From NCBI RefSeq assembly GCF_030682035.1, contig NZ_JAUXQZ010000002.1, forward strand, positions 1-64,000: a stretch of 64,000 nucleotides of DNA. The letters are read 5' to 3'. The translations under genes were made by a program, and so were the position numbers. Source of the stretch: Brevundimonas sp. (GTDB taxonomy: Bacteria; Pseudomonadota; Alphaproteobacteria; Caulobacterales; Caulobacteraceae). The first letter of the stretch is position 1, and each line of letters starts with the position of its first letter. The notes beneath the pieces are model-generated. The model made no database searches. It had not been told where the DNA came from and was given only the letters and a program-made list of their open reading frames with translations. Shown one piece after another: positions 1-7,413 of this stretch.

Positions 1-249
1 CAGCCCCTCGATCAAATCCACGTCCGGCTTTTCCATCAATTGCAGAAATTGCCGCGCATAGGCGGATAGCGATTCCACATAGCGGCGCTGGCCTTCCGCA
101 TACAGGGTGTCGAAGGCGAGCGAGGATTTGCCCGAGCCGGACAGGCCGGTCATGACCACGAGCTTCTCGCGCGGGATGTCGAGATCGACGCCCTTGAGAT
201 TGTGCTCGCGGGCGCCGCGCACGCGGATGAAATTGTGCTTTTCGGTCAT
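1..249 (-). CDS. uvrA: Excinuclease ABC subunit UvrA, N-terminal part (runs off window)
   Basis: This is the first 83 codons of UvrA, the damage-recognition ATPase of nucleotide excision repair; the rest lies beyond the left edge. The start ATG is at 249-247. Residues 35-42 (GLSGSGKS) form the first Walker A motif, and the following stretch with [16 protein letters not shown] and SAYARQFL is the family's typical continuation. The flanking cysteine region and second ATPase domain are outside the window. A LexA box lies about 80 bases upstream at 329-343, so SOS induction is likely. Confidence 0.96.
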   Translation of the reverse strand, partial: MTEKHNFIRVRGAREHNLKGVDLDIPREKLVVMTGLSGSGKSSLAFDTLYAEGQRRYVESLSAYARQFLQLMEKPDVDLIEGL

Positions 250-328
250 GGAATCCGGGAACGCGGTGGAGCCGGGAGGGGTCCGGCGCGACGCCGCTAT
301 ATGGGGATCAATTCGCGCGATTCAGCAA

Positions 329-343
329 GAACAATGTAGGAAC
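329..343 (-). promoter_or_regulatory. LexA (SOS) box upstream of uvrA
   Basis: Read on the minus strand the site is GTTCCTACATTGTTC, an exact match to the alphaproteobacterial SOS operator GTTC-N7-GTTC. It lies 80 bases before the uvrA start with no gene between. uvrA is a classical SOS gene, so site and neighbour support each other. I could not place a convincing -35/-10 pair around it. Confidence 0.85.
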
Positions 344-527
344 ACGGTGATGGCCGCCACCCCTGCTGACAGAAGATGTCAGCAGGCGCAGGTCAAGCGC
401 CGGTCGCCGGAACCGTTGCCGGTCTCGGCGTCGATGCGCCGGACGACGGCCTGACGACGGGTTTCGGGATCATCTGACAGGCTCACCCGCCTTACCTATG
501 CGGCCGGCGGCCGGTCCGCCATTGCGG

Positions 528-965
528 CTAATCGCCGTCGAGGAAATCGCCGGCGTTAAAGGTGACCACGCAGCGATGGTCAGCGCCGGAAGCGGCCGAG
601 CAGGAGTCGACGCCGAACATGTTGATCTGGACCTTCGCCGTCGACCGGTAGCTGCGGCCGTCATGGTCGAAGGCGGAGCCGATTCGGGCGCTCCACGGGC
701 CGAGGGCGTCGTAGAAGGCGCGGGCGGGCGCGCCGGTGCAGGTGAACAGGATCAACTCGTCCCCGCCGCCGTCGGAGGCCCGGCGAAAATCGCCGGTCGA
801 GGCGGCCTGGCCGATGCAGTCGGCATACAGGCGGGCGTTGGGCGGAGCGGGATCGCCGGCGATCGGCGCATAGTCCGGGGCGGTCGCCAGGGCGCCGGGT
901 GTATGGGCGCAGGCCCCCAGGGCGGCGACCAGGGTGATGACGGCGAACGACTGGATGGGGCGCAT
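528..965 (-). CDS. Putative lipoprotein, function unknown
   Basis: The 145-residue product starts with a basic, hydrophobic leader ending in a lipobox LGAC with Cys19, so it is probably processed by signal peptidase II and anchored in a membrane. Six further cysteines follow (for example DSCSAASG and DHRCVVTF), which could form disulfides in the periplasm. I recognise no domain. It stands alone between uvrA (same strand) and the flagellar operon. Several overlapping frames on both strands are weaker: only this one has a signal sequence. Confidence 0.75.
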   Translation of the reverse strand: MRPIQSFAVITLVAALGACAHTPGALATAPDYAPIAGDPAPPNARLYADCIGQAASTGDFRRASDGGGDELILFTCTGAPARAFYDALGPWSARIGSAFDHDGRSYRSTAKVQINMFGVDSCSAASGADHRCVVTFNAGDFLDGD

Positions 966-1090
966 GATCTCTCCTCTGACCGCACCGTCTCACGGTCTCG
1001 TCAGCCGGGCTATTGCTGAAATGGCTTGCACCACAGCCGCTTCGACCCCATCTTCCGACTTCGAGTGAGTATCACTGGAGTTTGACGGTC

Positions 1091-1219
1091 ATGATCAGCG
1101 CCCTGGAAATCGGTTTCGCCCTTTCCGCAACGCTGCTGGCGCTCGTCTATGCTCTCAGCCTGCCACGGTCCAAGCGGGTTCGGATTCGCGCCCGTCGCGA
1201 CACGCCGCACCGCTTCTAA
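1091..1219 (+). CDS. Possible small membrane protein (42 aa)
   Basis: A 42-codon frame begins at ATG 1091 with GGAG about ten bases upstream. It encodes one hydrophobic helix (residues 2-24, ISALEIGFALSATLLALVYALS) followed by a strongly basic tail (RSKRVRIRARRD). That fits a single-pass protein with a positive-inside cytoplasmic C-terminus. The frame can be extended upstream to 1013, but the extension looks non-coding. There is no recognised family, so this is a tentative call. Confidence 0.4.
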   Translation: MISALEIGFALSATLLALVYALSLPRSKRVRIRARRDTPHRF

Positions 1220-1272
1220 CGCCCTCCGGCACCCGGAATTCAAATCAGATCGACGGCGAAGCTGCGCCCGGT

Positions 1273-1716
1273 TCAGGCCTGGCGGTTGAAGGCTACGGCG
1301 CGGCCGTCGCCGGCGTTGGCCTTGCCCGAGGCGCCGTAGGCCGTGGGGCTGCCGCGCTGGCCGGCGACCTCGGCGGCAATGGTCTTGACCAGGCCTTCGG
1401 AGACGATGCGGGCGGCCTCGACGGCGCGGGCGTGGCGCGAGAGGACGGCCTCGAAAGCCTCGGTGGCCTGGATGAGGAGGATACGGTCGCTGGCCGGCGC
1501 GGCGGCGACCGAGGCAGGATTGGCCTTCAGCTGGGCGGACTCGCGACGGTAGGTGTTGGCCAGATCCTGGGTCCCGGCCAGGGCGGCGGCGGCGTCATGG
1601 GGGCGATGGGATTCGAAGATTCGAGACTCTTCACTCAGCCGCGCTGTCAGGCGGTTGGTCAGGTCGATCAGCTGACGGACCCGGGCGGTGGCGTTCAGCT
1701 TTGCGGCATCGGTCAT
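1273..1716 (-). CDS. flbY: Flagellar protein FlbY
   Basis: This 147-residue, largely helical and Ala/Arg-rich protein is the third gene of a flgI-cheL-flbY operon, the arrangement described in Caulobacter crescentus. Its ATG overlaps the cheL stop by four bases (ATGA at 1716-1713), indicating translational coupling. The sequence resembles FlgN-type export-chaperone helices in general character, but I see no diagnostic motif. The assignment rests mainly on operon position and length. A role in flagellum assembly or function is known only loosely for the family. Confidence 0.75.
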   Translation of the reverse strand: MTDAAKLNATARVRQLIDLTNRLTARLSEESRIFESHRPHDAAAALAGTQDLANTYRRESAQLKANPASVAAAPASDRILLIQATEAFEAVLSRHARAVEAARIVSEGLVKTIAAEVAGQRGSPTAYGASGKANAGDGRAVAFNRQA

Positions 1717-2006
1717 TGACCCTGCTCCTGCATCTTCAGCATCTGGGCGACGACCTGATCAGCCAAGCCGATGCCGCCGCCGCGGACGGCTTGCTTGGCC
1801 ATCGCCTCGACGAGGAAGCCACGCCACGTGCCCTCGGCCTCGCCGCCGCCGAAGGGGGCCTCGGTCGAGAGACCCTCGAACATCGGCTTGAGCATCTGCG
1901 ACAGGTAGGAGGCCTCGAAAGCTTCGGCCGTCTCGCGCATGCGGGCGGTGGGGACGGCCGGCGCCGCCGGGGGCAGGGTGGCGGGTGAGATGATCGGGTC
2001 GCTCAT
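1713..2006 (-). CDS. cheL: Rod-binding domain protein CheL (FlgJ N-terminal type)
   Basis: The 97-residue product matches the rod-binding domain of FlgJ without the muramidase half. The typical core is ARMRETAEAFEASYLSQMLKPM followed by a conserved helix near the C-terminus (GGIGLADQVVAQML). In Caulobacter the equivalent gene, cheL, lies between flgI and flbY, exactly as here. ATG at 2006 overlaps the flgI TGA by one base, so it is translated from the flgI message. The same frame stays open much further upstream, but that part is the out-of-frame shadow of flgI. Confidence 0.88.
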   Translation of the reverse strand: MSDPIISPATLPPAAPAVPTARMRETAEAFEASYLSQMLKPMFEGLSTEAPFGGGEAEGTWRGFLVEAMAKQAVRGGGIGLADQVVAQMLKMQEQGQ

Positions 2007-3112
2007 CACATCACCTCGATTTCGGCCTGGAGGGCGCCGGCGGCCTTGATGGCCTGCAGAATGCTGATCATGTCGCGCGGGCTGACGCCGAGGGCGTTGA
2101 GGCCGTTGACGAGGGTCGACAGGGAGGCGCCGCCGCCGACGATGCGCATCTGGCGGCCCAGATCCTCTTCGATCGCCACGTCCGACTGGGGGACGACGAC
2201 GGTCTGTCCGCCGCGACTGAAGGGTTCGGGCTGGCTGACCAACGGGGTTTCCTGCACCGAGATGGTCAGATTGCCCTGGGCGATGGCCACGGTGGAGACG
2301 CGGACGGCGTCGCCCATGACGATGACGCCGTTGACCTCGTCGATGATGACCCGGGCCGGGGAGTCGACCTGGACCTCGAGGTTCTCGACGCGGCTGATGA
2401 AGCCGGCCATGCCCATCTGGCCCGGGGCGCGCAGGGCGACGACGGTGCCGTTCTCCGCCAGGGCGGTGTTCGGATAGACCTGGTTGATGGCTGTGGCCAT
2501 GCGTTGGGCCGTGGTGAAGTCCGGATTGCGCAAGGTCAGCCGGACCTCGGTCATATTGGCCAGATGGAAGCCGGTCTCGCGCTCCACCGTCGCGCCAGAG
2601 GCGATGCGGCCGGCCGTGGGGACGCCGCGCGTGACCGACGAGCCCGAAGAGCCGCCGCCCGAGACGGCGCCCGTCTGGACCGACCCCTGCGCCACCGCAT
2701 AGACCTGACCGTCCGCGCCTTGCAGGCTGGTGACCAGCAGGGTGCCGCCCAGAAGGCTCTTGGCGTCGCACATCGAGGAGACATTGACGTCGATGCGGGC
2801 GCCCGGGGTGGAGAAGGGCGGCAACTCGGCCGTGACCATGATGGCGGCCATGTTCTTGGAGTTTGCGTTGGAGCCGCGGATGTTGACGCCCAGGCGCTCG
2901 GTCATGCCTTCCAGCGACTGCCGGGTGAAGGGGCAGTTCCGCAGGCTGTCGCCCGTGCCGTTCAGCCCGACGACCAGGCCGTAACCGACCAGCTGGTTGG
3001 AGCGGACGCCCTCGATCGCGGCGATGTCCTTGATGCGCGACTGGGCCAGGGCCGGAGACGCGACTCCGGCCAGGGCGGCGGCGGTCAGGAGAGTGGCGAG
3101 CAGGTTCTGCAT
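2006..3112 (-). CDS. flgI: Flagellar P-ring protein FlgI
   Basis: FlgI builds the periplasmic P ring around the flagellar rod. The chosen start ATG at 3112 gives 368 residues beginning with a clear Sec signal peptide (LLATLLTAAALAGVASPALAQ). The mature start SRIKDIAAIEGVRSNQLVGYG is the strongly conserved FlgI opening, and the C-terminal half has the typical ADVAIEE-like and MISILQAIKAAGALQAE segments. An in-frame extension to 3244 is rejected because it puts 44 residues before the signal peptide. A sigma-54 type promoter lies at 3149-3164. It is first in the flgI-cheL-flbY operon and divergent from fliX. Confidence 0.96.
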   Translation of the reverse strand: MQNLLATLLTAAALAGVASPALAQSRIKDIAAIEGVRSNQLVGYGLVVGLNGTGDSLRNCPFTRQSLEGMTERLGVNIRGSNANSKNMAAIMVTAELPPFSTPGARIDVNVSSMCDAKSLLGGTLLVTSLQGADGQVYAVAQGSVQTGAVSGGGSSGSSVTRGVPTAGRIASGATVERETGFHLANMTEVRLTLRNPDFTTAQRMATAINQVYPNTALAENGTVVALRAPGQMGMAGFISRVENLEVQVDSPARVIIDEVNGVIVMGDAVRVSTVAIAQGNLTISVQETPLVSQPEPFSRGGQTVVVPQSDVAIEEDLGRQMRIVGGGASLSTLVNGLNALGVSPRDMISILQAIKAAGALQAEIEVM

Positions 3113-3148
3113 AGGCGCGGCATCCACGAACTGTTGCGTCCCGTGTGA

Positions 3149-3164
3149 TGCCAGCCCCGTGCCA
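3149..3164 (-). promoter_or_regulatory. Sigma-54 promoter for the flgI operon
   Basis: On the minus strand the sequence is TGGCACGGGGCTGGCA, compared with the sigma-54 consensus TGGCACG-N4-TTGCA: every conserved position matches except one T-to-G in the -12 element, and the GG-to-GC spacing is correct. Transcription would start near 3137, about 25 bases before the flgI ATG. Late flagellar genes in Caulobacter use sigma-54 with the activator FlbD, which FliX controls, so the site fits its neighbours. I did not identify FlbD enhancer sequences with confidence. Confidence 0.8.
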
Positions 3165-3236
3165 CAAAAAAGTGTAGAAAAAACAGCAGGAGAGGCGGTC
3201 TCGCACCGTGTGATCACGGCAGAAACTGCCGGGCTG

Positions 3237-3244
3237 TTAACCAA
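3237..3244 (+). promoter_or_regulatory. CtrA-like half site upstream of fliX
   Basis: TTAACCAA at 3237-3244 matches seven of eight positions of the CtrA half site TTAACCAT. It sits about 50 bases before the fliX ATG, a suitable place for the -35 region of a CtrA-activated early flagellar gene. The second TTAA of a full CtrA box is not present (GTGA occupies that place), so this remains a weak call supported mainly by context. Confidence 0.45.
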
Positions 3245-3294
3245 ACGGTGACGCGACGCCGATGATGGTCGGGCTTGTCCTGGAGTCGCATGCC

Positions 3295-3720
3295 ATGAAG
3301 GTTACAGGTCCGTCTGGACCATCCCTGGCCCAAGGGTCCCGCGGCGCACGCGCCAGCGGCGGCTTTTCTGTGCCGTCCGCCGGCTCGGCCGCCGGCGCGA
3401 GCGCCACAAGCCCGGCCTCCGCACCGTCCAGCGTGACCGATGTCTCGGCCCTGATGGCGCTGCAGGGCGTTGAGGATGTCGCCGAGCGTCGGCGGCGGGC
3501 GATTCGTCGTGGCGGCGGCCTGCTGGACCGGCTGGAGGAGCTGAAACTGGCCCTGTTGATGGGCGAGGCGGGCGACGGCGCGCTGGATCGGCTGACGCGG
3601 ACGTTGAGAGAAGAACGTCCGGTTGACGCTGACGAAGGGTTGAACAACCTGCTGGACCAGATCGATTTGCGTGCCGCGGTGGAGCTGGCCAAGGCCGATT
3701 TACGCCGCAGTGCAGCATAA
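3295..3720 (+). CDS. fliX: Flagellar assembly regulator FliX
   Basis: FliX is a Caulobacterales-type regulator that couples early flagellar assembly to the activity of the sigma-54 activator FlbD. The 141-residue product starts at ATG 3295 (MKVTGPSGP), has a Ser/Ala/Pro-rich N-terminus of about 55 residues, and then a helical C-terminal half (ALMALQGVEDVAERRRRAIRRG, LLDRLEELKLALLMG). The divergent arrangement with flgI is the same as in Caulobacter crescentus. The frame is open to 3262, but the extra eleven residues lack a ribosome binding site. Confidence 0.9.
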   Translation: MKVTGPSGPSLAQGSRGARASGGFSVPSAGSAAGASATSPASAPSSVTDVSALMALQGVEDVAERRRRAIRRGGGLLDRLEELKLALLMGEAGDGALDRLTRTLREERPVDADEGLNNLLDQIDLRAAVELAKADLRRSAA

Positions 3721-3828
3721 GTCTCCGAAATCCTTGAAAAAGCGGGGTCGGCGAGCGCCGGGTGATGAAGAAATGTCACGGTCTCGAACGGACTCTCAGC
3801 TTCACCGGTAACGCTCGCGCGAGTGTTG

Positions 3829-3857
3829 TTGCCGCGACTCTTCGTCCTCCCTATAGG
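3829..3857 (+). promoter_or_regulatory. Candidate housekeeping promoter for dksA
   Basis: TTGCCG at 3829-3834 and TATAGG at 3852-3857 are separated by exactly 17 bases, a good match to the alphaproteobacterial sigma-70/sigma-73 consensus. The predicted start near 3864 leaves a leader of about 35 bases before dksA. This is a sequence match only. Confidence 0.55.
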
Positions 3858-3896
3858 CAGGGCTGCGCCACAGGGGGGCGCTGTTAAAGACCGTGA

Positions 3897-4337
3897 GTGC
3901 GAACTATGACCGCATTGGCGTCTGAGATTGTCGAGCCGGCCGGGTACAGGCCGTCTGACAGCGAGCCGTTCATGAACGAGCGGCAGCTGGCCTATTTCAG
4001 GGGCAAGCTGATGGACTGGAAGGATGACATCCTTCGCGAGTCCAAGGGGACTGTCGTCAACCTGAAGGCCGAGACGGAGAATCATCCGGATCTGGTCGAC
4101 CGGGCGTCGTCGGAATCCGACCGGGCGCTGGAACTGCGCACCCGCGATCGCCAGCGCAAGCTGATCTCCAAGATCGATGAGGCGCTGCGCCGCATCGAGG
4201 ACGGCTCCTACGGCTATTGCGAGGAGACCGGCGAGCCGATCAGCCTCGGCCGCTTGGAAGCCCGCCCGACCGCGACGCTGTCGGTCGAGGCCCAGGAGCG
4301 GCACGAGCGCCGCGAACGGGTCCACCGGGACGACTGA
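3897..4337 (+). CDS. dksA: RNA polymerase-binding transcription factor DksA (single-cysteine type)
   Basis: DksA binds in the RNA polymerase secondary channel and, with ppGpp, redirects transcription. The 146-residue product has the coiled-coil domain with the conserved tip (DLVDRASSESDRALELRTRD) and the C-terminal globular segment GSYGYCEETGEPI...LEARPTA. Only one of the four zinc-finger cysteines of E. coli DksA remains (CEET in place of CxxC; S and A replace the last two). It is therefore of the zinc-independent alphaproteobacterial kind. Translation may start at GTG 3897 or ATG 3906; neither has a strong ribosome binding site. The window also encodes SpoT and RpoZ, its functional partners. 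Confidence 0.95.
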   Translation: MRTMTALASEIVEPAGYRPSDSEPFMNERQLAYFRGKLMDWKDDILRESKGTVVNLKAETENHPDLVDRASSESDRALELRTRDRQRKLISKIDEALRRIEDGSYGYCEETGEPISLGRLEARPTATLSVEAQERHERRERVHRDD

Positions 4338-4343
4338 GCCGGG

Positions 4344-4736
4344 TCAGACCGGCGGGACCGATTTCACATCGGTCCGGGTGAAGTCGTCGCCCTTGTAGAG
4401 AAGGGGCGCGTTTAACTCCCGCGCGAGGGCATAGGCGAAGCAGTCGCCGAGATTCAGCCTGGCCGGAGTGCGTTTGCCGAACTTCACCTGAGTCCGGGAC
4501 GCCGTTCGGGCCGTGTCGCCATCGGCGGGCACAATGCGAATCTCGAACATCTGGATAAGTGCCTCGAGGTCTGCCACTCCGGCCGCGCCTTTGAACGAAT
4601 GCAGCCGGGTGTGCGCCTCCCAATAGCCAACCGGCGACAAGTTACCTGGAGTCGATGTCAGGGCACGGATGAAGTCGGCCTTCTCGGGTTCGTTGAGAAG
4701 GATGGCCACGAGCGCCGAGGCGTCAACGACCATCAT
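4344..4736 (-). CDS. vapC: Type II toxin VapC, PIN-domain ribonuclease
   Basis: The 130-residue PIN-domain protein starts MMVVDASALVAILLNEPE, with the first catalytic Asp in VVDASA, and carries the later acidic cluster LNLGDCFAYALARE and GDDF typical of VapC metal-binding sites. Such toxins cleave tRNA or rRNA unless bound by the cognate antitoxin. Its ATG overlaps the antitoxin stop by four bases, so the pair is translationally coupled. It lies between dksA and gltX, transcribed against both, as expected of an accessory module in a core region. Confidence 0.92.
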   Translation of the reverse strand: MMVVDASALVAILLNEPEKADFIRALTSTPGNLSPVGYWEAHTRLHSFKGAAGVADLEALIQMFEIRIVPADGDTARTASRTQVKFGKRTPARLNLGDCFAYALARELNAPLLYKGDDFTRTDVKSVPPV

Positions 4737-4996
4737 TTCGGCAGGCCGTCCTCGTCATAAAGATCGTCGTCAGTCAGCAACGGACCAACGATCGGCAGGG
4801 CTTGGAAATGTGCGACAATCTCGTTCACTGCGACGATCTTGCGCTGGATTTCAGCCTCTCGCTCCGTTGTCAGTCGCTCATCACGTTCGCGCACCATCTC
4901 GTCGACGAGGTCGGTGATCGTCTTTCCCTCGAAAGCCGCCAAACGCCTCAGGCGCTCTACGGTCTCGGCTTTTCGGATCTGGACCGGGGCGTTCAT
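4733..4996 (-). CDS. vapB: Type II antitoxin, VapB-like
   Basis: The 87-residue product from ATG 4996 begins with a short beta strand and helix-turn-helix-sized segment (APVQIRKAETVERLRRLAAFEGKTITDLVDEMV), as in ribbon-helix-helix antitoxins of the PSK/VapB group, then a charged helix and an acidic C-terminal tail (LLTDDDLYDEDGLPK) suited to binding the toxin. It precedes vapC with a four-base overlap. An upstream in-frame start at 5035 would add thirteen residues and is less likely. Such antitoxins normally repress their own promoter. Confidence 0.88.
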   Translation of the reverse strand: MNAPVQIRKAETVERLRRLAAFEGKTITDLVDEMVRERDERLTTEREAEIQRKIVAVNEIVAHFQALPIVGPLLTDDDLYDEDGLPK

Positions 4997-5102
4997 GATG
5001 GCCACCAGTCTATCATGACGACGAAGCGGAGCCAACCCGCGCCTTGACTTGAAGGGTCCGGAGCGCGACCTAGCGCGCCTCGCGTTTCAAGGTCGACTGC
5101 CC

Positions 5103-6437
5103 ATGTCCGTCAAGGTCCGTTTCGCCCCGTCGCCGACGGGTAGGCTGCACGTCGGCAATGTCCGCACCGCCCTGGTCAATTGGATGTTTGCGAAAGGGCA
5201 GGGCGGCTCATTCGTCCTGCGTATCGACGACACCGACCTGGCGCGCTCGACGCCGGAGTTCGAACAGGGGATCGAGGACGACCTGACCTGGCTGGGTCTG
5301 GTCTGGGACGAGCGCTACAACCAGTCTAGGCGGTTCGACCGCTATGAGGAGGCCGCCGCCCGGCTCAAGGCCTCGGGCCGGCTGTACCCCTGCTACGACA
5401 CCTCCGAGGAGTTGGACCGCCGCCGCAAGGTGCAACTGTCGCGCGGCCTGCCGCCGATCTACGACCGCGCCGCGCTGGAGCTCACCGGGGCCGAGAAGGC
5501 CGCCTATGAGGCCGAGGGCCGTCGCCCGCACTGGCGCTTCAAGCTGGATGGCCGCCGCGTGGCCTGGGAGGATCTGGCCCGTGGCCATGCGGAGGTGGAC
5601 ACAACCTCGATGTCCGACCCCGTCCTGATCCGCGAGGACGGGCTGTTCCTCTACACCCTGCCGTCGGTCGTCGATGACATCGACATGGCCATCACCCACG
5701 TCATTCGCGGTGAGGACCACGTCACCAACACCGGGGCGCAGATCGAGATCTTTGAGGCGCTGGGTGGGCCGACGCCGGCGTTTGCGCACATGCCGCTGCT
5801 GGTCGGCGCCGACGGCCAGGCCCTGTCCAAGCGGCTGGGGTCGCTGTCGATCGCCGAGATGCGCGAGCAGGGCTATGAGCCGATCGCCATCACCAGCCAC
5901 CTTGGCCGGATCGGCACCTCGGACCCGCTGGAGGTCGGAGCGTCGATCGGCGCTCTGGGGGCCGGGTTCGCCTTCTCGAAAATGGGCCGGTCGCCGGCAC
6001 GTTACGACACGGCCGATCTGGACCGGCTGAACGCCCAGTCGCTGCATGGGATGGACTATGTGACGGCGCGGCCGCGGCTGACCGAACTGGACGCCGACCT
6101 GGGTGAAGGCTTCTGGAACGGGGTGCGTGGCAATCTTCAGAAGTTCAGTGATGTCGTTGAAATGACGACGATCGTGCGCGGACCTGTTACACCAGTGATC
6201 GAGGACGCAGCCTTCGCCGCGGCTGCGCTCGCCGTCCTGCCGGAGACGATCGACGAGACCTTGTGGCCGGTCTGGACGGCGGCCGTGAAGGAGGTCACGG
6301 GGGCCAGGGGCAAGGCGCTGTTCCTGCCGTTACGCATGATGATCACTGGCCAGGCGCATGGCCCGGACATGGCGACGCTCGCGCCGATGATCGGTCGCGA
6401 GCGGATCGTCAAACGGTTGAGCGGCGAGACGGCCTAG
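5103..6437 (+). CDS. gltX: Glutamyl-tRNA synthetase
   Basis: This class I synthetase charges tRNA-Glu (or is a second, tRNA-Gln-specific copy). The 444-residue product from ATG 5103 opens with VRFAPSPTGRLHVGN, the HIGH-type motif, and has the KMSKS-type loop as LSKRLG near residue 242. The TSHLGRIG and helical anticodon-binding C-terminus follow. The length and the SKRLGSLS loop resemble the shorter GltX2 group of alphaproteobacteria, so a second gltX elsewhere in the genome is likely. It stands alone, and its stop overlaps the end of the convergent membrane protein gene by four bases. Confidence 0.95.
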   Translation: MSVKVRFAPSPTGRLHVGNVRTALVNWMFAKGQGGSFVLRIDDTDLARSTPEFEQGIEDDLTWLGLVWDERYNQSRRFDRYEEAAARLKASGRLYPCYDTSEELDRRRKVQLSRGLPPIYDRAALELTGAEKAAYEAEGRRPHWRFKLDGRRVAWEDLARGHAEVDTTSMSDPVLIREDGLFLYTLPSVVDDIDMAITHVIRGEDHVTNTGAQIEIFEALGGPTPAFAHMPLLVGADGQALSKRLGSLSIAEMREQGYEPIAITSHLGRIGTSDPLEVGASIGALGAGFAFSKMGRSPARYDTADLDRLNAQSLHGMDYVTARPRLTELDADLGEGFWNGVRGNLQKFSDVVEMTTIVRGPVTPVIEDAAFAAAALAVLPETIDETLWPVWTAAVKEVTGARGKALFLPLRMMITGQAHGPDMATLAPMIGRERIVKRLSGETA

Positions 6438-6889
6438 GTAACAGGGCGGGTTCCAGAACATCCGCCCGTGAGCATCCTTTGCAGGTGCTGAAGATCGCCC
6501 GGGTGAAACTGGGCGGCGAGGATTTCCCCAATCTTCTTGTCCGTCCCGGAATCGTAGACGGCCATTCCCGGTAGCAAACCCTCGGGCCCCACTCCACCAC
6601 TACAGAGAACAGCCCTGGCTCGCGGAACGCGCCAACGGGTGTGCCAGAAGCGCCTCAGAAACAGGCTATCCGGCGTCAGATGAATTCGGGCGGTTGGAAC
6701 CAGAAGTCCCGCCCAAAGAGCAAAGACGATCAATGCTCCGCTGGATGCCAGATTGATGGATTTCCATTCATCGGTTCCCTGCATCTCGCTCAGCGCGCCG
6801 ATGCCGACGAACAGGAAGAAGGCCGAGACGATCGCCATCGGAACAATCGCACCGAGAGCAGGCCGCAGGGTGAGGGTATCGCCGGTCAT
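6434..6889 (-). CDS. Hypothetical membrane protein, PH-like
   Basis: The 151-residue product has two hydrophobic helices (about residues 13-35 and 48-66) followed by a soluble C-terminal part with beta character (ARIHLTPDSLFLRRFWHTRWRVPRARA). This two-helix plus small beta-domain layout recalls bacterial PH-domain membrane proteins, but the resemblance is only general. It converges on gltX. No function can be assigned. Confidence 0.65.
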   Translation of the reverse strand: MTGDTLTLRPALGAIVPMAIVSAFFLFVGIGALSEMQGTDEWKSINLASSGALIVFALWAGLLVPTARIHLTPDSLFLRRFWHTRWRVPRARAVLCSGGVGPEGLLPGMAVYDSGTDKKIGEILAAQFHPGDLQHLQRMLTGGCSGTRPVT

Positions 6890-6942
6890 ACGGCGAAGCT
6901 ACCTGCGTTCATCCCCCGTTCCAACCCGCGACTGAACAACAC

Positions 6943-6971
6943 AAGGGCCACCCCGCGAAGGGGTGGCCCTT
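6943..6971 (-). terminator. Intrinsic terminator
   Basis: A perfect 12-bp stem AAGGGCCACCCC / GGGGTGGCCCTT with a five-base loop lies just past the stop of the minus-strand gene ending at 6996. The T-richness after the stem on that strand is moderate (TTGTGTTGTTC). Confidence 0.75.
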
Positions 6972-6995
6972 GCTTGGCACCGTGGCCGGCGTCGA

Positions 6996-7286
6996 TCAGG
7001 CGTTGCAGGCCGCGATCTGTTCGGCCGACAGAGCGACGCCCTTGTAGCTGAATGCCGACACGGCGCCGAAGCGGGCCACGACGCGGCGGCAGGCGCGGGT
7101 CGCAGGCTGGTTGGCGCCGCCACTGGCGGTGCAGGTCGCGCCTTCGCAACGCCAGGAGGCGCCGTCGATGATGGTGGCGGCGGCCGGAGCGCGGGCGGCG
7201 TCGGCGAGGACGGCGCTGGTGGCCGGGGTTTGGGCAAGGGCGGGGGCGGCGGCGAACAGGGCCGCGGCGATGAGCAGAGCACGCAT
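6996..7286 (-). CDS. Small secreted protein, function unknown
   Basis: From ATG 7286 the 96-residue product has a textbook Sec signal peptide (RALLIAAALFAAAPALAQ) and a short mature domain with four cysteines (SWRCEGATCTASG, TRACRRV, AACNA), which suggests two disulfides in the periplasm. A longer in-frame start at 7361 would bury the signal peptide. It is followed by a strong hairpin terminator. Similar small Cys-containing exported proteins are common in Caulobacterales, but I can name no function. Confidence 0.75.
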   Translation of the reverse strand: MRALLIAAALFAAAPALAQTPATSAVLADAARAPAAATIIDGASWRCEGATCTASGGANQPATRACRRVVARFGAVSAFSYKGVALSAEQIAACNA

Positions 7287-7413
7287 GGGGAGGTCTCCGG
7301 TTTGGCGGGAGCGGTCATCCGTCCCGTGGCGCCAATGTCCGTTTTCATACGCAACTGTCAAGGTGGGTCTCTAAAAGAAACCTATGGACACCGGCTGACT
7401 GACCAGTGATTAC

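Noticed and set aside
2007..3206. Long minus-strand frame running upstream of cheL
   Set aside because: It is the out-of-frame shadow of flgI with Arg/Gly/Pro/His composition; only its last 97 codons (cheL) are real.
3237..4325. 362-codon minus-strand frame across fliX and dksA
   Set aside because: It lies antisense to two well-identified genes and shows the low-complexity composition of a shadow.
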